This document shows, one piece after another, positions 33,538 through 42,432 of a stretch of DNA of 64,000 bases; within the stretch, counting starts at the first letter, position 1; each line of letters begins with the position of its first letter. The DNA lies in the NCBI RefSeq assembly GCF_016864015.1, contig NZ_CP045067.1, forward strand, positions 1,833,001 to 1,897,000, given 5' to 3'. The notes under the pieces are model-generated. The model searched no databases. It was not told the DNA's origin and was given only the letters and a program-made list of their open reading frames with translations. The position numbers and the translations under genes are program-made. Origin of the DNA: Lacinutrix sp. WUR7. GTDB taxonomy: Bacteria > Bacteroidota > Bacteroidia > Flavobacteriales > Flavobacteriaceae.

Positions 33538-35040
33538 ATGTCAAATTACTTTAACACATTATCATTTAGAAATCAATTAGATCAATTAGGTAAATGTAGA
33601 TTCATGGATGCTTCAGAGTTTGAAGATGGTGTAAATGCATTGAAAGGAAAGAAAATTGTAATTGTTGGTTGCGGAGCACAAGGTTTAAACCAAGGATTAA
33701 ACATGAGAGATTCTGGTTTGGATATTTCCTACGCCTTAAGACAAGTTGCAATTGATGAGCAAAGAGATTCTTTTAAAAATGCATCAGGTAACGGATTTAC
33801 AGTAGGTACGTACCAAGAGTTAATTCCGACTGCCGATTTAGTTTTAAACTTAACACCAGATAAGCAACATACCAACGTGGTAAAAGCGATAATGCCTTTA
33901 ATGAAAAAAGGAGCAACATTAAGCTATTCTCACGGATTTAATATTGTAGAAGAAGGTACACAGGTAAGAGAAGATATCACAGTTATTATGGTCGCTCCAA
34001 AGTGTCCAGGTACAGAGGTGAGAGAAGAATATAAACGTGGATTTGGTGTGCCAACATTAATTGCTGTGCACCCAGAAAATGATCCGGAAAATAAAGGTTG
34101 GGCACAAGCAAAAGCGTATGCTGCTGCAACTGGTGGTCATCGTGCAGGAGTATTACAATCGTCTTTTATTGCGGAAGTGAAAAGTGATTTAATGGGAGAG
34201 CAAACTATTTTATGTGGTTTGTTACAAACAGGTGCGATTTTATCTTTTGATAAAATGGTGGCAGAAGGTGTAGAGCCTGGTTATGCTGGGAAATTAATTC
34301 AGTTTGGTTGGGAAACCATTACCGAAGCTTTAAAGCATGGTGGAATTACCAATATGATGGATCGTTTATCGAATCCAGCAAAAATAAAAGCATACCAATT
34401 ATCGGAAGAATTAAAAGATATCATGCGTCCGCTATTTGAAAAGCATATGGACGATATTATTTCGGGTCATTTCTCAAAAACCATGATGGAAGATTGGGCA
34501 AATGATGATGTAAACCTTTTAAAATGGAGAGCTGCAACAGGTGAAACTGCTTTTGAAAAAACAGTATTAACACCAGATCATATTTCGGAGCAAGAATATT
34601 TTGATCATGGTACGTTATTAGTAGCATTTGTAAAATCAGGTGTGGAATTAGCTTACGAAACTATGGTGAGTGCAGGGATTATTGCAGATTCTGCATACTA
34701 CGAATCGTTACACGAATTACCATTAATAGCAAATACCATCGCTAGAAAGAAATTATTTGAAATGAACCGAGTGATTTCAGATACTGCAGAATATGGTTGT
34801 TATTTATTTGACCATGCCTGTAAACCGTTATTAACAGATTTCATGAAAACGGTAGATACCGATATTATCGGGAAAAGCTTTTCTGCAACAACAGGAGTGG
34901 ATAATATTGAATTAATTGCAGTGAATGATGCGATTAGAAATCATCCAATCGAAGCAGTTGGAAAACGTTTAAGAGCGGCAATGACTGCAATGAAAATAAT
35001 AAAATCAGATGTAAAAACGGAAGATTCTGTTTTAGCATAA
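33538..35040 (+). CDS. ilvC: ketol-acid reductoisomerase, class II
   Basis: The 500-residue protein matches the long class II form (as in E. coli) rather than the 330-residue class I. It opens [20 protein letters not shown], with the NADPH motif [20 protein letters not shown] and later [20 protein letters not shown]. The C-terminal half repeats the knotted domain ([18 protein letters not shown]). It converts acetolactate to dihydroxyisovalerate. The 111-bp gap before it holds an AT-rich stretch without recognisable features. Confidence 0.97.
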   Translation: MSNYFNTLSFRNQLDQLGKCRFMDASEFEDGVNALKGKKIVIVGCGAQGLNQGLNMRDSGLDISYALRQVAIDEQRDSFKNASGNGFTVGTYQELIPTADLVLNLTPDKQHTNVVKAIMPLMKKGATLSYSHGFNIVEEGTQVREDITVIMVAPKCPGTEVREEYKRGFGVPTLIAVHPENDPENKGWAQAKAYAAATGGHRAGVLQSSFIAEVKSDLMGEQTILCGLLQTGAILSFDKMVAEGVEPGYAGKLIQFGWETITEALKHGGITNMMDRLSNPAKIKAYQLSEELKDIMRPLFEKHMDDIISGHFSKTMMEDWANDDVNLLKWRAATGETAFEKTVLTPDHISEQEYFDHGTLLVAFVKSGVELAYETMVSAGIIADSAYYESLHELPLIANTIARKKLFEMNRVISDTAEYGCYLFDHACKPLLTDFMKTVDTDIIGKSFSATTGVDNIELIAVNDAIRNHPIEAVGKRLRAAMTAMKIIKSDVKTEDSVLA

Positions 35041-35055
35041 GAAAGAGATAAATAT

Positions 35056-35116
35056 CCTGCAAGGTTTCAAAAACCTTGTAGGTATTAAAAAATAAGATTC
35101 CCACGCTCGTGGGAAG
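35056..35116 (+). repeat. two intergenic hairpin repeats before ilvA
   Basis: cctgcaaggtttcaaaaacc... (35056-35082; family III) and agattcccacgctcgtggga... (35095-35116; family IV palindrome). The second ends 5 bp before the ilvA ATG, where a ribosome-binding site would sit. Confidence 0.7.
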
Positions 35117-35121
35117 TAAAC

Positions 35122-36390
35122 ATGGAAGAAACCAAAACAACATACAGGCCAACTCTAGAAGCTATAGAAGCTGCTGCTATAAAATTAAAAGGCATCGCAA
35201 CAGTGACACCTTTAATTAAAAACGCACGTTATTCTAAGCATTTCGGAGCTAATATTTTTTTTAAAAGAGAGGATTTACAAGAAGTACGCTCGTACAAAAT
35301 TCGTGGGTCTTATAATAAAATCTCTTCTTTGAGTGCTACGCAAATAGAGAATGAAATTGTATGTGCAAGTGCCGGAAATCATGCACAAGGTGTGGCTATT
35401 TCGTGTAAACTTCTAAAGATTAAAGGAACCATATTTATGCCTTCTCCTACACCAAATCAAAAGGTGGAACAGGTTAAAATGTTTGGAGAAGACTATGTAG
35501 ATGTTGTTTTAGTTGGCGATACTTTTGACGATGCTTATCATGCTGCAATGAAACAATGCGAAGCGCTAAATAAAACGTTTATTCATCCTTTTAATGATGA
35601 AAAAGTGATTGAAGGGCAGGCAACAGTTGGTTTAGAAATTATCGATCAAGCCAAAGAGCATCCAATTCATTATGTTTTTGTACCGGTTGGTGGTGGCGGA
35701 TTAGCAGCAGGTTTATCTTCTGTTTTTAAAATTCTATCTCCACAAACAAAAATTATTAGTGTAGAACCAAAAGGCGCGCCAGCAATGTTGACTTCTATTA
35801 GAAATAATAGAAATACCGAATTAAAGACTATAGATAGTTTTGTCGATGGTGCAGCGGTGAAACGTGTTGGTGATTTAAATTTCGCAATATGTAAAGAAAC
35901 CTTGCATCGCGTGGTTACCGTAGATGAAGGTAAAGTGTGTCAAACTATTTTAGATTTATATAATAAAGATGCTATTATTGTAGAACCTGCAGGGGCTTTA
36001 AGCCTTTCTGCTTTAGAGCAGTTTTCCGAAGAAATAAAAGGAAAAAATGTAGTCTGCGTAATTAGCGGAAGTAATAACGATATCACACGTACTGCCGAAA
36101 TTAAGGAACGTGCATTATTATATGCTAATCTAAAACATTATTTTATTGTGAAGTTTCCACAACGTTCGGGAGCTTTAAGAGATTTTGTAGTAGACATTCT
36201 TGGTCCAAACGATGATATTACCCATTTTGAATACACTAAAAAAGCAAACCGTGAAAATGACGTCGCTGTGGTAGGATTGGAGCTAAAATCACATTCCGAT
36301 TTGGAACCTTTAATTACCAAAATGAAACTTCATAATTTCTATGGAGATTACCTAAATGATAAACCAGATTTATTTCAATTCTTAGTTTAA
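35122..36390 (+). CDS. ilvA: threonine ammonia-lyase (dehydratase), biosynthetic, short ACT form
   Basis: The 422-residue PLP enzyme makes 2-ketobutyrate for isoleucine. The PLP lysine is K59 in RSYKIRGSYN; the glycine-rich phosphate loop is GGGGLAAGLSS. The C-terminal part (about 335-422) contains a single ACT-like regulatory unit (HYFIVKFPQRSGALRDFV), shorter than the two units of the E. coli protein. It follows ilvC after two repeats and is 13 bp before gapN, so it is part of the ilv operon. Confidence 0.95.
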   Translation: MEETKTTYRPTLEAIEAAAIKLKGIATVTPLIKNARYSKHFGANIFFKREDLQEVRSYKIRGSYNKISSLSATQIENEIVCASAGNHAQGVAISCKLLKIKGTIFMPSPTPNQKVEQVKMFGEDYVDVVLVGDTFDDAYHAAMKQCEALNKTFIHPFNDEKVIEGQATVGLEIIDQAKEHPIHYVFVPVGGGGLAAGLSSVFKILSPQTKIISVEPKGAPAMLTSIRNNRNTELKTIDSFVDGAAVKRVGDLNFAICKETLHRVVTVDEGKVCQTILDLYNKDAIIVEPAGALSLSALEQFSEEIKGKNVVCVISGSNNDITRTAEIKERALLYANLKHYFIVKFPQRSGALRDFVVDILGPNDDITHFEYTKKANRENDVAVVGLELKSHSDLEPLITKMKLHNFYGDYLNDKPDLFQFLV

Positions 36391-36403
36391 ATAAAAACAC
36401 ATA

Positions 36404-37981
36404 ATGAGCATTCCAAAAGCGTATCAAATACAAGAAGTTTTAAACCAAAAAACCTATTTAGTAGCAGGAGAATTGAAACCATGGAAAGGAGAAACATCAC
36501 AGGTGTTTTCTACCATTTCTTCCACAGAAGATTACAAACCTACTTTGCTAGGAAGTATTCCTACTTTAGGCGAAAAAGAAGCCTTGGAAGCTCTAGATGC
36601 AGCTTGCGTTGCGTATAATAAAGGACAAGGTTTATGGCCAACCATGAAAGTGGTAGATCGTATTGCTTGCATGGAAAAGTTTGTCGCTCAAATGAAAACC
36701 AAGCGAGAAGAAATCGTGAAGTTACTAATGTGGGAGATTGGTAAAAACTTACCAGATTCTCAAAAGGAATTTGATAGAACCGTAGAATACATTTACGATA
36801 CTATTGAAGATTATAAACAAATGGATCGCGATAGCGCGAAGTTTGAAAAAAATGCAGGTGTCAACGCGCATATTCGTCGTGGACCTTTAGGTGTAGTTTT
36901 GTGTTTAGGACCATATAATTATCCTTTAAATGAAACGTTTGCCTTGTTAATTCCTGCTTTAATTATGGGGAATACAGCCATTTTTAAACCAGCAAAACAC
37001 GGGGTTTTATTAATTTCACCATTATTGGAGGCTTTTCAAACTAGCTTTCCAAAAGGGGTTGTTAATATTATTTATGGAAGAGGAAGAACCGTTGCAACGC
37101 CAATCATGCAATCTGGTAAAGTTGATGTTCTGGCTTTGATAGGAAATAGTAAATCGGCAAATGCATTACAAAATCAGCATCCAAAAAGTAATAGACTTCG
37201 TTTGGTTTTAGGTTTAGAAGCTAAAAACCCAGCAATCGTTTTAAAAGATGCCGATTTAGATTTAGCAATAGACGAATGTATTGCAGGTGCAACTTCCTTT
37301 AACGGACAACGTTGTACGGCATTAAAAGTTTTATATGTGCATGAAGATATTGTGGAAGAATTCAATAAGCGATTCTCAGCAAAAGTTGATGCGCTTAAAT
37401 TTGGTAATCCTTGGGAAGATGGCGCTAAATTAACACCATTACCAGAACCAGGTAAACCAGCGTATATTCAAGAATTGATTGATGATGCTACTGCAAAAGG
37501 AGCAAAAATCATTAATGCAAAAGGAGGAGAAACTACCGATAATTATATTTTTCCAGCAGTTTTATATCCAGTGTCAAAAGACATGCGTGTTTTTCAAGAA
37601 GAGCAATTCGGACCAGTAATTCCAGTGGTTCCTTTTAGTGATATTGAAGAGCCTTTGGATGATATGGCTGCTTCCAATTACGGACAACAAGTAAGTTTGT
37701 TTGGTCAGGATGTAAAAACTTTGGCGCCTTTAATAGATACCTTAGTAAACTTAGTGTGTCGTGTTAATTTAAACAGTTCTTGTCAGCGTGGACCAGACGT
37801 ATATCCGTTTACAGGACGTAAAGATTCTGCAGTTGCAACGTTAAGTGTGCATGATGCATTACGATCTTTTTCTATACGAACTTTTGTAGCTTCTAAAGAC
37901 AACGAGTATAACAATGCTATTTTAAAAGAATTGTTAGATTCTAGAGCTTCTAATTTTGTGAGTACAGATTATATTTTATAA
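36404..37981 (+). CDS. gapN: NADP-dependent non-phosphorylating glyceraldehyde-3-phosphate dehydrogenase (GapN-like)
   Basis: The 525-residue aldehyde dehydrogenase has the nucleophile C304 in [10 protein letters not shown], the glutamate-region [12 protein letters not shown], and the N-terminal segment [20 protein letters not shown] typical of GapN. It oxidises glyceraldehyde-3-phosphate to 3-phosphoglycerate and yields NADPH. It sits 13 bp after ilvA at the end of the ilv operon; NADPH supply for IlvC and later steps is a plausible link, inferred from position only. Confidence 0.85.
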   Translation: MSIPKAYQIQEVLNQKTYLVAGELKPWKGETSQVFSTISSTEDYKPTLLGSIPTLGEKEALEALDAACVAYNKGQGLWPTMKVVDRIACMEKFVAQMKTKREEIVKLLMWEIGKNLPDSQKEFDRTVEYIYDTIEDYKQMDRDSAKFEKNAGVNAHIRRGPLGVVLCLGPYNYPLNETFALLIPALIMGNTAIFKPAKHGVLLISPLLEAFQTSFPKGVVNIIYGRGRTVATPIMQSGKVDVLALIGNSKSANALQNQHPKSNRLRLVLGLEAKNPAIVLKDADLDLAIDECIAGATSFNGQRCTALKVLYVHEDIVEEFNKRFSAKVDALKFGNPWEDGAKLTPLPEPGKPAYIQELIDDATAKGAKIINAKGGETTDNYIFPAVLYPVSKDMRVFQEEQFGPVIPVVPFSDIEEPLDDMAASNYGQQVSLFGQDVKTLAPLIDTLVNLVCRVNLNSSCQRGPDVYPFTGRKDSAVATLSVHDALRSFSIRTFVASKDNEYNNAILKELLDSRASNFVSTDYIL

Positions 37982-38073
37982 TTTTTTAAAGCGGTAAAGC
38001 CTAATAATGAGATTTGTATAATTATTAGGCTTCAAAATAATGATTTCATAATAATTCAGATAAAATGAATATT

Positions 38074-38107
38074 TTGTTAGTTCGTATCAAATTAATTTAT
38101 AGCTTTA
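38074..38107 (+). promoter_or_regulatory. promoter of the arginine operon leader
   Basis: TTG (38074-38076) and TAGCTTTA (38100-38107; one mismatch to TAnnTTTG) are 23 bp apart. The -7 box ends 4 nt before the leader ATG at 38112. Confidence 0.5.
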
Positions 38108-38111
38108 CATT

Positions 38112-38177
38112 ATGTTTAATACAATAAATAAAAACGAAAGACCCACAAGTTTGCCAATGCGCAGACGACGTCGCTAA
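38112..38177 (+). CDS. arginine-rich leader peptide
   Basis: A 21-codon ORF ends PMRRRRR-stop. The five terminal Arg codons are CGC AGA CGA CGT CGC (38160-38174), using four different codons; a sixth Arg is at codon 10. It precedes the arginine operon by 235 bp, as expected of an attenuation leader whose translation senses charged tRNA-Arg. It is too short for standard gene calling. Confidence 0.75.
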   Translation: MFNTINKNERPTSLPMRRRRR

Positions 38178-38225
38178 TACGTATACTTCAAGTTATTTAG
38201 TTAACCGTTTTTTATTTTTTTTACT

Positions 38226-38348
38226 TTGAACAATCCATCACAAATATTTACTTTTTTAAATCCAGTTATTAGAAATAATAACAGATTAGACATACGTCCA
38301 ATTTTTCGTCGTCGCCCTTAGGGTGTACTTCTATTTATAGAACTAAGG
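38226..38348 (+). promoter_or_regulatory. second Arg-rich frame and hairpin in the arginine leader region
   Basis: A frame without ATG (possible TTG start at 38226) ends RLDIRPIFRRRP-stop at 38321; six Arg codons lie in its last 17. Its stop overlaps the left arm CCTTAG (38316-38321) of a hairpin closed by CTAAGG (38343-38348) with an inner TTCTAT/ATAGAA stem. CGTCGTC (38307-38313) can also pair with GACGACG (38164-38170) in the first leader ORF. No T-run follows. Bases 37982-38073 and 38349-38412 show nothing else. Confidence 0.45.
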
Positions 38349-38412
38349 TGAGTCCGGTTCTACTTTCAGAGAAAAACAAAATCAACCTATTTATAATTTA
38401 AAATCAATTACA

Positions 38413-39042
38413 ATGGAAATTGTTATTGCGAATAAATCACATAGTATCTATGCAGATATTATTTGTAACACTATTGCAGATGCGGCCCAAGTTAGAGGGA
38501 CTGGTATTGCAAAACGAAAACCAGAATACATCATTACCAAAATGGAGAATGGTAATGCTGTAATCGCTTTAGAGGACGAAAATTTTGCAGGTTTTTGCTA
38601 TATCGAACAATGGGGACATGGCAAGTTTGTAGCCAATTCTGGGTTAATTGTACACCCAGATTTTAGAAATATAGGATTAGCTAAAAAGATTAAACAGAAA
38701 ATATTCGAACATTCTAGAACCAAGTTTCCAGACGCAAAAGTGTTTAGTATTACTACAGGTTTAGCGGTGATGAAAATGAATAGTGATTTAGGGTATAAAC
38801 CGGTTACGTTTTCCGAATTAACAGATGATCAATCCTTTTGGAATGGTTGTCAGACCTGCAAAAATTTTGATGTGTTAACAAGAACCGAACAGAAAATGTG
38901 CTTGTGTACAGGTATGTTGTATGATCCTTCAAAAAAGCAAGCAACAAAATCGGCAGCTAATAATCACGATAAAAAAGTATGGACCAGATTGAAAAATATT
39001 AAGCAATCCATGTTCCTTAAAAAAGAAAAGAAAGATGAGTAA
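38413..39042 (+). CDS. GNAT-family N-acetyltransferase, probable first enzyme of the arginine operon
   Basis: The 209-residue protein has a GNAT core: GLIVHPDFRNIGLAKKIKQK with the acetyl-CoA loop region, and a C-terminal part with a Cys cluster (CQTC near 150, then CLC near 173). In Bacteroidetes arginine clusters such a gene replaces classical argA or argJ and is thought to acylate glutamate; I infer the same here because it starts the operon and overlaps argG by 8 bp. Whether it uses acetyl-CoA or succinyl-CoA is not visible. Confidence 0.75.
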   Translation: MEIVIANKSHSIYADIICNTIADAAQVRGTGIAKRKPEYIITKMENGNAVIALEDENFAGFCYIEQWGHGKFVANSGLIVHPDFRNIGLAKKIKQKIFEHSRTKFPDAKVFSITTGLAVMKMNSDLGYKPVTFSELTDDQSFWNGCQTCKNFDVLTRTEQKMCLCTGMLYDPSKKQATKSAANNHDKKVWTRLKNIKQSMFLKKEKKDE

Positions 39043-40216
39043 AAAATTAGTCATAGCATATAGTGGTGGATTAGATACATCCTATTGCGCAGTAAGTTTA
39101 AGTAAAGCAGGATATGATGTACATGCGGTTAGTGTAAATACTGGTGGTTTTTCGGAAGAAGAAATAAAAACCATTGAAGCCAATGCCTACAAAATGGGCG
39201 TTTCTACCTATAAAAACATCGACGCTATTGCATCGTATTATGATAAAGTGATTAAGTATTTAATCTTCGGAAATGTACTTAAAAACAATACTTATCCTTT
39301 GTCTGTAAGCGCAGAACGAATTATTCAAGCCATCGAAATTATTGAATATGCAAAAAGTATTGATGCCGAATATATCGCACACGGAAGCACAGGAGCAGGA
39401 AATGATCAAGTACGTTTTGATATGATTTTTCAAACCTTAGCACCACATATTGAAATTATCACGCCAATTAGAGATGGAAGTTTAACTAGGCAACAAGAGA
39501 TTGATTATCTTAAGGAAAACGGTATTGAAGCATCTTGGGAAAAGGCAAAGTATTCTGTTAATAAAGGGCTTTGGGGAACCAGTGTTGGTGGTGAAGAAAC
39601 ATTAACATCAGACAAGCCATTACCTGAAACCGCTTATCCTTCGCAATTAAAACATGCGGAAGAAGAAAAGGTGACATTAACTTTTTTAAAAGGGGAATTG
39701 GTTGCTGTAAACGGAATTAAAAACAATCCGGAAATCAATATTGAAGTCCTAAATAATCTGGCTTCTGCCTACGCTATTGGTAGAGATATTCATGTAGGAG
39801 ATACTATTGTAGGTATAAAAGGACGTGTTGGTTTTGAAGCTGCAGCTGCTTTGGTGATTATAAAAGCTCACCATTTATTAGAAAAGCACACCTTGACCAA
39901 ATGGCAATTACAACACAAGGATTATATGTCTAATTTCTACGGCATGCATTTGCATGAAGGACAATATTTAGATCCTGTAATGCGTGACATGGAAGCTTTT
40001 TTACAAAGTAGTCAAGATAAAGTTTCGGGAGATGTTTTTGTAACGCTAAAACCTTATCACTTTACTGTAGACGGAATTTCTTCTAAGCACGATTTAATGC
40101 ATGCAAAGTTTGGAAGTTATGGCGAAGAAAATAAAGGTTGGACTGCGGAAGAAGCTAAAGGTTTTATCAAAATAGTTGGTAACCAAAACAAAATATATCA
40201 ACAAGTAAATAGCTAA
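39035..40216 (+). CDS. argG: argininosuccinate synthase
   Basis: The 393-residue enzyme joins citrulline and aspartate with ATP. The N-terminal PP-loop is SGGLDTSYCA, and GSTGAGNDQVRFD follows near residue 115. It overlaps the GNAT gene by 8 bp and is separated from argC by two intergenic repeats (40221-40292). Length and motifs are family-typical. Confidence 0.95.
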   Translation: MSKKLVIAYSGGLDTSYCAVSLSKAGYDVHAVSVNTGGFSEEEIKTIEANAYKMGVSTYKNIDAIASYYDKVIKYLIFGNVLKNNTYPLSVSAERIIQAIEIIEYAKSIDAEYIAHGSTGAGNDQVRFDMIFQTLAPHIEIITPIRDGSLTRQQEIDYLKENGIEASWEKAKYSVNKGLWGTSVGGEETLTSDKPLPETAYPSQLKHAEEEKVTLTFLKGELVAVNGIKNNPEINIEVLNNLASAYAIGRDIHVGDTIVGIKGRVGFEAAAALVIIKAHHLLEKHTLTKWQLQHKDYMSNFYGMHLHEGQYLDPVMRDMEAFLQSSQDKVSGDVFVTLKPYHFTVDGISSKHDLMHAKFGSYGEENKGWTAEEAKGFIKIVGNQNKIYQQVNS

Positions 40217-40220
40217 ATAG

Positions 40221-40292
40221 GATCTTGAAGGTTTTTAAAACCTTGCTGGTCTGAAGTAAGTTGAATTAAAAAGATTCCCACTTTCGTGGGAA
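40221..40292 (+). repeat. two intergenic hairpin repeats before argC
   Basis: A family III element (40221-40251, gatcttgaaggtttttaaaa...) is followed by a family IV palindrome (40271-40292, attcccactttcgtgggaa) ending 6 bp before the argC ATG. Confidence 0.7.
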
Positions 40293-40298
40293 ATAGAT

Positions 40299-41282
40299 AT
40301 GAAAAAATTAGAAATAGGAATCATTGGAGGAGCAGGTTACACAGCAGGAGAATTGATTAGATTGTTGTTAAATCATTCCAAAGTAAATATCAATTTTATT
40401 TACAGTACTTCTAATGCTGGCAACAAAATAGCTAAAGTACACCAAGATTTAATTGGTAGTACAGATTTGGTATTTACCAATGCAATTAATCCAAAAATAG
40501 ATGTGTTGTTTTTGTGTTTGGGTCATGGTAATTCTAAAGCGTTTTTAGAGGAAAACACCTTTTCTGCGGAAACTAAAATCATTGATTTAAGTAATGATTT
40601 TAGATTAACAAACGATGCCGTTTTTGAAGGTAAGACTTTTGTTTATGGATTGCCGGAATTGAATAAGGAAGCGATTAAAAAAGCGAATTACATTGCGAAT
40701 CCAGGTTGTTTTGCAACCGCGATTCAGTTAGCATTATTGCCTTTAGCGAAAGTCGAAGTTTTACAAAGCGATGTACATGTGAATGCGGTTACAGGAGCAA
40801 CAGGAGCAGGGACGTCCTTATCCGCTACCACGCATTTTACGTGGCGAGATAATAATTTCTCACATTATAAAGCATTTACGCATCAGCATTTAGGAGAGAT
40901 TAATCAGTCGGTAAAAATATTGCAATCTGATTTTAGTTCGGAGATCAACTTTATGCCAAATCGCGGTGATTTTTCTAGAGGAATTTTCGCAACCATGTAC
41001 ACAAAGTACAATGGAAGCTTGGAAGACGCAAAAGCATTGTATAACGCATTTTATAAAGATGCTGCATTTACTGTGGTTTCCGATGATGAGATTCATTTAA
41101 AACAAGTAGTTAATACCAATAAGTGCATCCTTCATTTACATAAACATGACGATAAATTATTGGTGACAAGTATCATTGATAATTTATTAAAAGGAGCTTC
41201 GGGACAAGCCATTCAAAATATGAACTTAATGTTTGGTTTTGAAGAAACAGAAGGTTTAAAATTGAAGGCGAATTACTTTTAA
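40299..41282 (+). CDS. argC: N-acyl-gamma-glutamyl-phosphate reductase
   Basis: The 327-residue enzyme reduces the acylated glutamyl phosphate to the semialdehyde. The Rossmann motif GIIGGAGYTAGELIRLL is at the start and the active cysteine lies in YIANPGCFATAIQLALLPL. It is the third gene of the arginine operon. Downstream a 250-bp gap carries a family I repeat and two shorter repeats. Confidence 0.95.
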   Translation: MKKLEIGIIGGAGYTAGELIRLLLNHSKVNINFIYSTSNAGNKIAKVHQDLIGSTDLVFTNAINPKIDVLFLCLGHGNSKAFLEENTFSAETKIIDLSNDFRLTNDAVFEGKTFVYGLPELNKEAIKKANYIANPGCFATAIQLALLPLAKVEVLQSDVHVNAVTGATGAGTSLSATTHFTWRDNNFSHYKAFTHQHLGEINQSVKILQSDFSSEINFMPNRGDFSRGIFATMYTKYNGSLEDAKALYNAFYKDAAFTVVSDDEIHLKQVVNTNKCILHLHKHDDKLLVTSIIDNLLKGASGQAIQNMNLMFGFEETEGLKLKANYF

Positions 41283-41290
41283 AAGTACTG

Positions 41291-41422
41291 CTGCTGCGTT
41301 AGCGATTGGAACGACATCCTTTTTTGGTGTCAGTTCGAGTGAATTTGTGAAGCATGAGCAAATTTGTATCGAGAACAAGACAAAAAAGATATAGTGGAAA
41401 GCGCGACCCTTATGGTAACGCC
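41291..41422 (+). repeat. dispersed intergenic repeat, family I, copy 2
   Basis: It runs from ctgctgcgttagcgat to ggtaacgcc and matches 7967-8113, including cagttcgagtga, gaagcatgagcaaat and tatcgagaacaag, but lacks the GC palindrome found there. It lies inside the arginine operon, so it is transcribed. Confidence 0.8.
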
Positions 41423-41440
41423 AAAAAAACAAATAAATAT

Positions 41441-41514
41441 GTCACCTTGAGTACAGTCGAAAGGTCTTAGTAAAGAGAAAGTTTAATTAAAAAGATTTCC
41501 GTCTTCGCGGAAAT
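41441..41514 (+). repeat. two intergenic repeats before proC
   Basis: A family II variant (41441-41469) and a family IV palindrome (41493-41514, atttccgtcttcgcggaaat). The palindrome's last bases supply an ATG at 41513 that is in frame with proC but seven codons upstream of the better start. Confidence 0.65.
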
Positions 41515-41533
41515 GAAAACAAAAAGATCAAGC

Positions 41534-42334
41534 ATGAAAATAGCAATTATAGGAACAGGAAACTTAGGGAAATCCATCGCAAAAGGATTGATAACCAACA
41601 ATGCGATTACTACTTTGTATCTAACGAAAAGAAATCTAGAAGACATTCAAGAATTTGATGGGTATAAAAATGTGTATTTAACTACAGATAATGCGGAAGC
41701 TGTTGCAAAATCGGATATCTTAATTTTTGCTGTGCAACCAGCACATTTTGAAGGAATTTTAAAGGATATAAAAGATGATTTAACAGAAAAGCATGTTTTA
41801 ATTTCAACCATTACTGGTTTCTTAATTCCTAAGATGGAAGAGATAGTTGGTGCAGATAAATTTATCATTCGAGCTATGCCAAATACAGCAATTGCGGTAG
41901 GTAAATCGATGACCTGTTTATGTAGTAATGAGCAAGGTGCAAAACGTCTTAAAATTGCCGAAGCTATTTTTAACCGATTAGGACATTCGTTGAGTATTCC
42001 TGAAAGTCAGATGCAAGCAGCAACCGTAGTATGTGCAAGTGGTGTTGCCTTTTGGATGCGTTTAATTAGAGCAACCACGCAAGCAGCTATTCAGTTAGGT
42101 TTTGATGCCAAAGAAGCACAAGAATTAGCCATGTATACTAGTGAAGGAGCTGCAAGTTTATTGATTACCAATGGGAATCATCCGGAGGAAGAAATCGACA
42201 GAGTAACTACGCCAAAAGGTTGTACGATTGAAGGTTTAAATGAAATGGAACATAAAGGATTGAGTTCTTCTTTAATACAAGGAATGATTGCTTCGTTTAA
42301 CAAAATTAGCAACATTAAAAAAGAGCAGATGTAA
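41534..42334 (+). CDS. proC: pyrroline-5-carboxylate reductase
   Basis: The enzyme makes proline from pyrroline-5-carboxylate. The frame opens at 41513 inside a repeat, but the ATG at 41534 places MKIAIIGTGNLGKSIAKGL at the N-terminus as in other ProC proteins, so I prefer it (266 residues). The C-terminal signature EEIDRVTTPKGCTIEGLNEM is intact. It lies inside the arginine operon and shares the glutamate-semialdehyde branch logically but not its acylated intermediates. Confidence 0.93.
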   Translation: MKIAIIGTGNLGKSIAKGLITNNAITTLYLTKRNLEDIQEFDGYKNVYLTTDNAEAVAKSDILIFAVQPAHFEGILKDIKDDLTEKHVLISTITGFLIPKMEEIVGADKFIIRAMPNTAIAVGKSMTCLCSNEQGAKRLKIAEAIFNRLGHSLSIPESQMQAATVVCASGVAFWMRLIRATTQAAIQLGFDAKEAQELAMYTSEGAASLLITNGNHPEEEIDRVTTPKGCTIEGLNEMEHKGLSSSLIQGMIASFNKISNIKKEQM

Positions 42335-42336
42335 AA

Positions 42337-42418
42337 CTCCTGCAAGGTCTTTAATGCCTTGTAGGTTTGAGCTTAAAAATAAAATGATACCTACAAGGTT
42401 TTTGAAGACCTTGCAGGA
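42337..42418. repeat. long hairpin from two inverted family III repeats
   Basis: Copies at 42339-42366 and 42390-42417 are inverted to each other and can form one stem of nearly 28 bp (tcctgcaaggtctt... with ...aagaccttgcagga). It fills the gap between proC and argD and ends 15 bp before the argD ATG. Confidence 0.75.
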
Positions 42419-42432
42419 AAAACAATAATAGT

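Noticed and set aside
38178-38220. Terminator just after the arginine leader ORF (T-rich stretch)
   Set aside because: The T-runs are there, but the sequence before them gives at most a 4-bp stem.
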